A stretch of 13,401 nt of DNA from Polyrhizophydium stewartii (Eukaryota; Chytridiomycota; Chytridiomycetes; Rhizophydiales): assembly GCA_027604665.1 (NCBI GenBank), contig JADGIZ010000454.1:1-13401 (forward strand), written 5' to 3'. Each line of letters begins with the position of its first letter. The first letter of the stretch is position 1. Shown one piece after another: positions 1-9,400 of this stretch. Under the pieces are notes generated by a model. That model was not told where the DNA came from and made no database searches. It worked only from the letters and a program-made list of their open reading frames with translations. The position numbers and the translations under genes are program-made.

Positions 1-1
1 C

Positions 2-1427
<1,426 letters not shown>

Positions 1428-1531
1428 GGTCGAGATGCCCGACCAAAAAAAAAAGTTGGCGGTGGTTGTCGCTTCCCTGAGGACGCGCCGCTTGATTAGT
1501 AACGGCGACAGCGGCCTTGCGCTCTGGGCAT
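1428..1531. promoter_or_regulatory. shared divergent promoter region, PRMT1/BLOC1S1, with an A10 tract
   Basis: Only 104 bp separate the two start codons. The segment holds a run of ten A (1445-1454), which is an oligo-T tract 18 nt upstream of the PRMT1 start on its coding strand. It stands out in this GC-rich sequence. Poly(dA:dT) tracts commonly exclude nucleosomes at fungal promoters; that role here is inferred. No clear TATA box is visible. Confidence 0.5.
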
Positions 1532-2181
1532 ATGAAGAAGGCGCTCGCCGCCCACAACGCATCGGCGGCGGCGGCGGCGGCCGGCCAGGGCGTGGGCACC
1601 CCCGCGAGTGCGTTCCCGCAACACGCAGGCCGCGGGCAGTTGATGGGTGGCGGATCCTTGAGGGCTGACCCCCCGCGCAGCGCAGTACCATCTGCGCACC
1701 CTGGCCGAGCAGCTCTCGGACGCCAACAACGCCAGGTCCGGCCGCCGCGGCGAGGACGTCGTGTGGCGCCAACGATGCTCACCGCACCATGGCGCGCAGC
1801 GTCTCGGCAGCGTTTCTGAACGAGAAGCAGATCGAGGCCGACACAAAGCGCCTGCAGGCGCAGCTTGCTATCTACCAGCGCCAGACGCGGCAGTGGCTTG
1901 CGCTGCTGGACCAGTTCAACTCGTCGCTCAAGGCACGGGGCTCGAATATGAATGCAGATCTCGCTGTACTGCTGCACGTTAGCTGACGGCCCTTTGCTCC
2001 GCGCAGACGCTGGGCGATCTCGAAAACTGGTCGGGGGTGATCGAACGAGACATGCAGGAGGTTGCGCTGACCCTCGCCAAGGGTGGGTGTATATCATAGA
2101 CAGGACGCAGCTTCAGTCACGATGCTGACCACCTGCCCAGTCGCGCAGCCCACGGCAGAGGGCGAGCCGCAGGATGGCTAA
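1532..2181 (+). CDS. BLOC1S1: BLOC-1 complex subunit 1 (GCN5L1-like), small five-exon gene
   Basis: The model is exons 1532-1591, 1686-1735, 1800-1932, 2007-2082 and 2141-2181. It encodes 119 aa, against about 125 in animals. All phases agree. The core is helical and coiled-coil-like: LAEQLSDANNASVSAAFLNE, then KRLQAQLAIYQRQTRQWLAL, then LGDLENWSGVIERDMQ, matching the family's ...QTGQW...NFNQALKEIGDVENW order. BLOC-1 tethers and sorts cargo on endosomes and lysosome-related organelles; fungal versions act in endosomal Rab regulation. Intron 3 appears to use a GC donor (AAG|GCACGG at 1933). The alternative GT donor at 1966 would add 11 residues (an ARGSNMNADLA insert) inside a conserved segment. 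The polyalanine N-terminus and its start are less certain than exons 2 to 5. The stop lies 55 bp from the RIB7 stop. Confidence 0.85.
1933..2006 (+). other. probable GC-AG intron in the BLOC1S1 gene
   Basis: Splicing from AAG|GCACGG to GCGCAG joins FNSSLK directly to TLGDLENW, giving the spacing seen in animal BLOC1S1. A GCTGAC branch site lies 23 nt before the acceptor. A competing GT donor at 1966 would make a 41-nt intron and an 11-residue insertion. Confidence 0.55.
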
Positions 2182-2236
2182 GCTCGGGACGCTGCGGCTT
2201 GTGGATCTGCACGCTGCCCTATCCAAGACATGTGCA

Positions 2237-3049
2237 TCACGCGTTTAGAAGCTTCTTGTCGACTCGGGCACACAGAACCATGTCGCGTCCGAACTGCTTG
2301 TAGCGCGGGCTCTCGAGCTGCGGCATCGCGGGCACGCACTGCGGATCCGCGGCGCCCGCGACGCAGTGCACGCCGCCGCCGAGGACCATTGGCGCGATGG
2401 TCACGATCAGGCGGTCGATCACGACCTGGGCGTTGGACAGGCACTCGCGGATGACCTGAGCGCCGCCCTCGATCATGACAGAGCGCACGCCGTGGCGCGC
2501 GGCGATGATGGCAAGTGCTGCGGCTATGTCGATGCGGCCGCCTGCGCCGGCGGGCACGGTCACGATTGAGGCGCCTGCGTCCTCGAGAGCGAGCCATGAG
2601 GCCGCCGTCTGCTCGTCGGAGCCGTCGGGGCGAGTCTGCGTCGTCAGCACAAGCGGCTGTCTGGAAAGCACCTTGGCCGTGGGCGGGCAGCGAAGGCTCG
2701 AGTCCAGGATCACAGGTCGCGGCTGCGGCGGCGGCGAGATGCGGGCGGGCGGCGGCCCCTCGTCGACGAAGCGGGTCGTCAGCGACGGGTTGTCGCACAC
2801 AACCGTCTGGACGCCGACCAGGATGGCGTCGTGCGAGGCTCGCAGCGCATGCGTCAGCGCCATCGACTCGGGCGCCGACAGCGAGAGCGGCCGGCCGGGG
2901 AGGGCAATGAACCCGTCGAGCGTCTGCGCGAACGTGAGCGTCGTGTACGGGCGGTCGCTCGCCGCGGTGTCGCCGCCGTCGCCGCACGCGTGGGCCGGGA
3001 GCCCGCCGTGCTCGGCGAGGAAGCCGTATGCCTCGGCAGCGAGCGACAT
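2237..3049 (-). CDS. RIB7: 2,5-diamino-6-ribosylamino-4(3H)-pyrimidinone 5'-phosphate reductase (riboflavin biosynthesis)
   Basis: This is an intronless gene of 270 aa; budding-yeast Rib7 is 244 aa. It reduces the ribosyl side chain of the GTP-derived pyrimidine to ribityl using NADPH, an early step of fungal riboflavin synthesis. In fungi this step comes before deamination. Motifs in order are TLTFAQTLDGFIA (37-49), the HDAILVGVQTVVCDNPSLTTR region (about 73-93), RPVILDSSLRCPP (111-123), VMIEGGAQVI (191-200) and IDRLIVTIAPMVLGGG (211-226), all typical of the RibD_C/DHFR-like fold. The start at 3049 is chosen because the reading frame upstream of it shows no family similarity. No deaminase domain is fused, as expected for fungi. 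It lies head-to-head with the catalase-like gene. Confidence 0.93.
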   Translation of the reverse strand: MSLAAEAYGFLAEHGGLPAHACGDGGDTAASDRPYTTLTFAQTLDGFIALPGRPLSLSAPESMALTHALRASHDAILVGVQTVVCDNPSLTTRFVDEGPPPARISPPPQPRPVILDSSLRCPPTAKVLSRQPLVLTTQTRPDGSDEQTAASWLALEDAGASIVTVPAGAGGRIDIAAALAIIAARHGVRSVMIEGGAQVIRECLSNAQVVIDRLIVTIAPMVLGGGVHCVAGAADPQCVPAMPQLESPRYKQFGRDMVLCARVDKKLLNA

Positions 3050-3175
3050 TTGACGATCGTGTGGCAAGTACAGAGCGAGCGAGCGCGGCGAAGGTGCTGC
3101 GCAAGCGAGTGGTGGTCCCAGCCCATGTTGACTCGGCCCCAGATCTCTCTCGCTGAGCTTGAACCAATTCTCGCA
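3050..3175. promoter_or_regulatory. shared divergent promoter region, RIB7/catalase-like gene
   Basis: 126 bp separate the two start codons, so both promoters must lie here or overlap the neighbouring 5' coding sequence. A CCAAT pentamer is present at about 3164-3168 on the plus strand, 115 nt upstream of RIB7 as ATTGG. The CCAAT match is short and could be chance. Confidence 0.4.
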
Positions 3176-5302
3176 ATGGCCACTCCAAAGCACACGACAT
3201 CGCTCGGCTGCCCCGTCCACAGCCCCTCAACCAGCATGACTGCGGGCATGCCCGGCCCCATGTAAGCGGCGGCGCGCCGAGCGAGCACGCTTGACTCCGC
3301 ATGCTGCGGCCCGCACCCGGCCGCCTGGCTCTCGCGATAAGCCCGTACTGACCCGCTGAGCCACAACGTCCGATGTGTCCCCGACCGCCGCGTCGCTGCG
3401 TCGCGGACTCGCCCGTGGTCACGACGACCTGGGCTTCTGTTGGGGCTGCGCTCTGGCCTTGTACCCGCAGCGTGCTGCAGGACGTCCACCTGCTCGACAA
3501 GCTCGGCCACTTTGACCGGGTGCGCGGCCCCAGCAGCTCGGCCGCGTTGCCTCGCGCTGGCGGCGGCGAGCGCTCGCTGACATGTGAGAGCCGCTCGCTC
3601 GATCTCCATCCCGCCGCCGCCGCCGTCTGGGTTCTTGGGTACTGCACAGGAGCGCATCCCCGATCGCGTCGTCCACACAAAAGGGGCGGGTGCGCACGGG
3701 TTCTTTGAGGTCACCGACGACGTCTCGGCCGTCACGGATGCAAAGTTCCTCAACCGTGTCGGAAAGCGCACGCCAGTCTTTGTGCGCTTCTCGAACATGG
3801 TCAGCGAGAAGGGCTCGTCCGAGACGGTCCGCGACCTGCGCGGCTTCGCCATCAAGTTCTACACAGAGGAGGGTGTGTAGCGCTCTGCCTCGCTTGCCTG
3901 CCTCGCGCGTTGGACTGACGGCGCCGCAGGCATCTGGGACATGAGCGGGAGCAATAGCCCCGTGTTCTTCATCCGCGATCCACTCAAGTATCCGGTGAGT
4001 GACTTACCGCAGAGGCTTGGACGCTCTCTGGCAGAACGAACTGACCGTGACCCTCGTGCGCCTTGATGCGCGGCGCTGTAGGATCTCATCCACACGCAGC
4101 GCAGGCATCCGCAAACGAACCTGCACGACCCCGACGCCTATTGGGACTTTTTGGTGAGCGGCGTGTGCGCCGTGGCCATCGCTCGCTGCGTCTAACGCCG
4201 TGCCCGCAAATCACAGTCACTTGTCCCCGAATCGCTGCATCAGGTCGCGATGCTCTACTCGGACCGCGGCATCCCCGACGGCTACTGCCACATGAACGGC
4301 TACTCTGGACACACGTACAAGTTCGTCAACGGCAAGGGCGAGGATCGCTTTGTCAAGTTTCATTTCAAGACGAACCAGGGCATCAAGAACCTGACCGATG
4401 AAAAGGCTGCCTCGCTGGCGGGGGTGGACCCAGACTACGCAACCCGCGACCTGTTTGCGCGCATCGCCAAGGCCGACTTTCCGAGCTGGAACGTCTACAT
4501 CCAGATTATGGAGCCGGAGCAGGCGGCAGCATACCAGTGGAACGTGTTTGACGTCACCAAAGTGTGGCCGCACAAGGACTTTCCGCTCCAGCCCGTGGGC
4601 CGACTTGTCCTCAACCGCAATCCAGAAAATCGTGCGTGACGCTGCGGCTGCGGGCCGTCGCATCGCAGCGCTGACTGATGCTCTCCCGACACAGACTTTG
4701 CCGAGGTGGAGCAGGCTGCCTTCAGTCCGGCGAACCTTGTGCCTGGAATCGACGTGTCGTGGGACAAGCTGCTGCAGGGCCGCCTCTTTGCGTGCACGGA
4801 TGCCGCACGCTACCGCCTCGGCGCCAACTTTACCCAGATCCCCGTCAACGCGCCGTTTGCGACGCGAGTACACAATTCGCAGCGCGACGGCCGGATGGCC
4901 ATCAACGGGAACGGCGGCTCAGCGCAGGCTTACTACCGTCCCGTCGAGGAGAGCCTTGCTGGTGCGGATCTCGCCGCGCGTGACGCTGTCGCGGACACGC
5001 CCGAGCGCGGCGTTGGCGCGGCGGCCGAGTCAACCGTGGCGGCCATCTCGGCGCCAAAGGTCGACCACCAGATCGTGATGCGCCACCGCGTGCTGCCGAG
5101 CGACGACGACTTTGTGCAGCCAGGCGAGTTCTGGCGCACGGTGCTGGGTGCCGACGAGCGCAGCCGTCTCGTCAGCCGGCTTGCCGGCAGCCTCGCTCGC
5201 ACCAAACGTCCGATCCGCACTCGTGTCCTGGGCGTGATCAGGCGGGCCGACGCCGAGTGGGCCGCGGCGCTCGAGCAGCGCCTCCTGACCCCGCGCATCT
5301 GA
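3176..5302 (+). CDS. catalase-fold heme protein with altered heme-ligand residues
   Basis: Seven exons (3176-3261, 3471-3519, 3650-3872, 3930-3994, 4082-4153, 4217-4631, 4695-5302) give 505 aa, the size of small-subunit clade catalases. All six introns are GT-AG and in phase. Exon 1 supplies MTAGMPGP and joins to [16 protein letters not shown], the usual N-terminal arm. The distal His is present ([12 protein letters not shown], His54), as are Ser93, Arg91, [36 protein letters not shown] and QIPVNAPF. Counting from His54 with no net gap, the position of human Asn148 is Ser127 and that of the proximal ligand Tyr358 is Cys337 ([13 protein letters not shown] instead of LFAYPDTHRHRLG). Canonical peroxide dismutation is therefore doubtful. 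No signal peptide or clear peroxisomal C-terminus is seen (it ends LTPRI), so a cytosolic location is likely. Family assignment is certain; activity is not. Confidence 0.93.
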
Positions 5303-5406
5303 TCGTGGCTCGCAGGCTGCGTCTCAGTGCGCTCGCCCTCGCGGCGCCGTCGCTTGCGGAATCAAATGAAGGCTCCTGGGTTCGCAGTCGCCCAAGCTTG
5401 CCTCCG

Positions 5407-6234
5407 ATGACGGAATCAGCGCTCGGGGCGGCGGCGGGCGGAACCAGGCCCGACAGAGCGCTGCTGCGCAACCGCCGAGGGATCCGCTCCGAGGACTGGT
5501 CGCACGACTGGCCCGAGCCAAAGGCCGGCACAGCGGGCGGCATGTTCTTTGCCCAGCAGCGCATCCAGGCGCTGGTGCGCAGGGACCCGTCCGACATCAC
5601 CGCCATCCTGGACCTGCCGCCGGGGCTCGACGAGGCGGTCTGGCAGTACGAGCAGCTGAGGTGGGCACGCACGCAAGCCGCCTGGCCGGCCACGTGCGCT
5701 GCGTGCGCCGCTGCCGCCCGCGTATGCTGTGCGAGCCTTGCGACGCTGACCGCGCGACAGGCAGGTGTGCCTCGAGCTGAACGGCCTGTTTGTTGCTCTC
5801 GAGGACGAGTGCACTCGCGAGACGTGCGAGGATATGCGGGTCTCCGACTGGGCGTACATGTGCGCGGCCCATACATCTCCGCAGCCGTGCTCTGCAATCG
5901 ACTACTTTTGCCACAACCTCGACTGCTCGACGGCGCTGCTCAACTCGAGCATGTTCCCATCGCGGGAAATGGTGCCCGAGGGCTCGATGAAGCATCTCCA
6001 CAATGTCGCCCGCAGGCTCTACCGCGTGTTCGCGCACGCTTGCTGGAAGCACAAGGCAACCTTTCTCGAGTTTGAGGTGCGTTGCGTGCTGCAGAGAAGT
6101 GGCCGTGTTCGCCGGTGTCTAGCTTAGCTCTAGCGCAACCCCAGGCGGCAACGCATTTGTATGAGCGTTTCCTCGAGCTGTCGACCAAGCGGTACAGCAT
6201 GATCTCCGAGACCCTGATTGTCGTCACCCCGTAA
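5407..6234 (+). CDS. MOB4: MOB kinase activator 4 / phocein-like protein (STRIPAK subunit)
   Basis: Exons 5407-5660, 5761-6076 and 6145-6234 (introns 100 and 68 nt, phases 2 and 0) encode 219 aa; human phocein has 225. Similarity runs from LLRNRRG and the WP-containing segment through LPPGLDEAVWQYEQLRQ and CLELNGL to AAHTSPQPCSAIDY, LLNSSMFPSRE and the final LIVVTP. Cys102 and Cys107 (CTRETC), with His177 and His182 (HACWKH), are the expected zinc ligands of the Mob fold. CLELNGL and the PAIDY-like segment favour phocein over Mob1/Mob2, which bind NDR kinases. Phocein is a core subunit of striatin-PP2A (STRIPAK) complexes, which act in fungal cell fusion, polarity and septation. The start at 5407 is the Met in frame that gives phocein-like length. 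It lies 104 bp downstream of the catalase-like gene, on the same strand. Confidence 0.92.
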
Positions 6235-6429
6235 ACCCCAGTAAAACGCCTTGAGTTGGGCAGATCAGATCTGTGCGGTCTGCGTCGTGGCAGGCCGATG
6301 GTGTCGGACAGCAGGAGCGGCTGGTTGCGCGGAGCGGGGGGATCCGAGCTTCCCACCGCACGCCGCAAACCAGCCGGCAGCTTCTTGCCCCAAGTTTGAG
6401 CAACACACCCTCGTCCGCGTGCCTGAGCT
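6235..6429 (+). other. intergenic region between MOB4 and the IQGAP gene
   Basis: No gene is seen in this segment. A GTAAAA-containing stretch follows the MOB4 stop within 10 nt and might contribute to polyadenylation. A small palindromic AGATCAGATCT lies at about 6261-6271. The rest presumably holds the IQGAP promoter, but no convincing core element is visible. Confidence 0.4.
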
Positions 6430-9400
6430 ATGAGCGGCAAGGAGACCGAAGAGGACGTCCACGGTAAACTTAGCTGGTCTGCCCCACGCCTCCCTATCCC
6501 TTGTTCGGCGTGCTGCCTTTGAGCCCGCGCACTGTTCTTGAATGACCGCTGTCGCCTACGTGCCGACGCCGTCACCTCCTGGGGTCGACGGCATCGCGAC
6601 GGCACCGCCTGCGGCTGGTGGCGCCATCTGCTCCAGAGGCGGGCGTCCTGTCTGCCACTGGCAGCGCTTATTCTGCAGAGCGGCCGCGCAGCGCAGCGTG
6701 CTGTCGCCGGCGACGCTGTCGGCTCTCTTGCTTGCTGCCAAGCGGCGACAGCTTGCCCACAAGCAGCGACCCAACGCCGCACCATGCGCACTCCATCATG
6801 CTGACCATGCGCATCCCTCCTGCCGGCGCTGCCCATGCTTCGGTGCGCCGGCCACCTCGCGGCATGCCCACGCACACCCTCTGCCTGCGGCCCATGGCGC
6901 CCGTCGGCCGTCCATACAACAAACACGCGTCTGGGCGGTGTTTGCTGGCGGACCTCGTGGCACGCGGCCGCATGTGGTGTGCGCTCGCGACGGCTCGACT
7001 GTGCCGCGGCGCCGCGGCGATCGCCGTTCTGTCTACTCCGGCATCAATATCCAATCCGCACTCAAAAAGGCCTTCACGGCCGCCACAAGCTCAAGAAGGT
7101 TGACGACGGCCACCGCGATGGGACATGGATGGAGTCCGAGCGAAAGCGCCTCCAGGCCTACGAGTATCTCTGCCACATTGGCGAGGCAAAAGAGTGCGTG
7201 CCCGATATTCTTGCGTATAGCTGTGTCGGCGCACATGGCAATTAGCACACCTCTGACATGTGCTCAAAGATGGATCGAGGCATGCACAGGCGAGCAGATC
7301 CCGCCAATCGACCAGCTCGAGGAGCACCTGCGCAACGGCATTGTGCTGGCGCGCCTTGCAAAAGCGTTCCAGCCCGAGGTTGTCAAGCGCATCTTTGAAG
7401 TGAGCGCGCGACACACGGCGGGTAAAGCAATCTCCGATGGCACGCTAATTCGATTCGGCGACACTTGCAGGACACAACCAAGCTGCAATTCCGTCACTCG
7501 GACAACATCAACTATCTCTTCACCGCAATGCACAACGTCGGCCTTCCCGACGTGTTCTTTTTCGAGCTGACGGACCTCTACGACAAGAAGAACATCCCGA
7601 AAGTCATTTATTGCATCCATGCGCTGAGGTACGTGGCATCCGACTCCAAAGAGCCTCGGCATGTGCGAAACATGCGCGGTCTGACGTTCGATGCAACTCA
7701 GCCATCTGCTCGCGAAGCAGGGCCTGACGCCCAAGATCAAGAACCTGGTTGGCCAGCTAGAATTCACGGGCAAGTCGCCCGCGAAGTTGCGACCATCTCA
7801 ACGCCACGCTGACCAATTCTGGCTTGGATGCAATCGTGCTCGACAGACGAGGTACTGCATGCGACGGCACAGGGACTAGAGGAGGCCGCAGTGGCCATGC
7901 CTGCGTTTGGCAACATCCAGAGCGCGCTCGCGGCCGAGCTCAACGAAGAGACGCCCGAAGAGAGTGTGTTTCGACCTGCTCGATAGCGACTCGGTCTGCT
8001 GCAAGAAATGCTAACGGTGGCGGGTGGCGCTTTTGATCGACTTCCAGAGCGCAAAAAGTATCTCGAAGAACATGAAAAGGAGATTGCGCGGATTCAGGCA
8101 CTCGCGCGTGGCCGCATCGAGCGCAAGCGCCATCGCGAGCGCTTGGCGCATTTCAAGGCGCACGAGAAAGACGTCATCAAGATCCAGGCGGCCTGGAAGG
8201 GCCATGTGCAGCGTCGCGAGTACAAGGGCACCTTGTTGCGGTACAAGTCCAACGAGATCCTCTTTACCAAGGTGCAAGCCCTGTACAAGGGCAAGAGGAA
8301 GCGCCAGGAGTATCTCTCGCGTCTCAAGTATCTCAACTCGAACGAGGATGCGGCAATCAAGCTGCAGGCATGGTGGAAAGGCACGCAGGCCATGCGGCAG
8401 TACCACGCACTCCGTAAGCTGTTTCCCTATCAAGCCGCAGCCAAAGCACACAAACACACACTGACGCTTCACTCTCGGCGCGGGCTTCTCAGTCCACAGC
8501 AAGGGCGGCACGGATCCCAAGACGCTGCAGTCGTACATCCACCTGCTGGACGACGGCGTAAACGACTTTGATGAGGAGCTTGGTTCGTCGGCGACGCAGC
8601 AGCGAGCGGACGTGTAAATGCCGTGCTGACGTCTTATCTTCTGCTTCCACGCTGTGTACAGACGTCCAGAAGCTGCGCCGTCTGGTCATCAAGGGCATCC
8701 GCGAGAACCTACAGGCCGAGCAGGAGGTCAACGAGCTCGACATGAAGATTGCGCTGCTGGTCAAGAACCGCATCTCGCTTGAGGAGGTCATTCACTACAC
8801 GTCCAAGAAGATGCGGCAGGCGCTGGCGGCCGAGGTTGCACTGCACGACAAGGAGTCAAGCACATGGACGCTCAAGGGCAGCGACAAGGAGACAAAGGAG
8901 CGGCGCAAGCTGTACGAGCAGCTCTTTTACTTGCTCCAGACGCAGCCCACATACCTCGCACGTCTCATGTTCACGATGAACAAGAAGAACGGCGCGAGCG
9001 TCACCAAGTTCCTCGAGCAGGTCGTGCTGACGCTGTACGGGTACGCGCAAAACACGCGCGAGGAGTACCTGTTCCTGAACTTGATCGACTCGGCGATTGG
9101 CGTCGAGCTCAACGATATTTCCAAGCTCGAGGAGTTCTGGCGCGACAACCCGTTCTTCATCAAGTTGGTGCTGCAGTACACGCGCGGCGCCAAGGAGCGC
9201 CAGTACCTACGCGACCTGCTGCAGCCCGTGCTCAAACTCGTCCTCAACGACAACACTCTTGAGCTAGAGAGCGACCCGATTGCGGTGGGTCCGCGCTGAC
9301 GATCGCCGAGCGCGGTTTTGCAGCATTCGTTTTCTGACAAAGGCGGATGGCGCTTCCGGTGGCCGCTGCACATAGATCTACAAGTCGCAGATTCGAGACG

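Noticed and set aside
3373..3519. ATG at 3373 as the start of the catalase-like gene
   Set aside because: It is in frame with [16 protein letters not shown], but the residues before that do not resemble catalases. Splicing 3261 to 3471 (donor GTAAGC) instead gives [13 protein letters not shown], the family arrangement.
2178..3680. 500-residue minus-strand open frame
   Set aside because: It overlaps RIB7 in another frame and the catalase 5' exons. It is Arg/Ala-rich with no recognisable domain, as expected for a shadow frame in GC-rich coding DNA.
3176..5302. Recent bacterial origin of the catalase
   Set aside because: Six spliceosomal introns with the same branch sites as neighbouring genes, and base composition like its surroundings, argue for a long-resident eukaryotic gene.
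6235..6429. tRNA or other structured RNA after MOB4
   Set aside because: No cloverleaf or A/B-box pair could be found; the AGATCAGATCT palindrome is short and isolated.
6668..7054. Minus-strand coding gene across the AG-free tract
   Set aside because: The open frame there has no domain-like content, and no splice-linked exons with protein similarity were found on that strand.
7964..8047. Frameshift or premature stop (TAG at 7984) in IQGAP
   Set aside because: The segment is bounded by GTGTGT and CTTCCAG, contains a GCTAAC branch site, and its removal joins EETPEE to KRKKYLEEHE in phase. It is an ordinary 84-nt intron.
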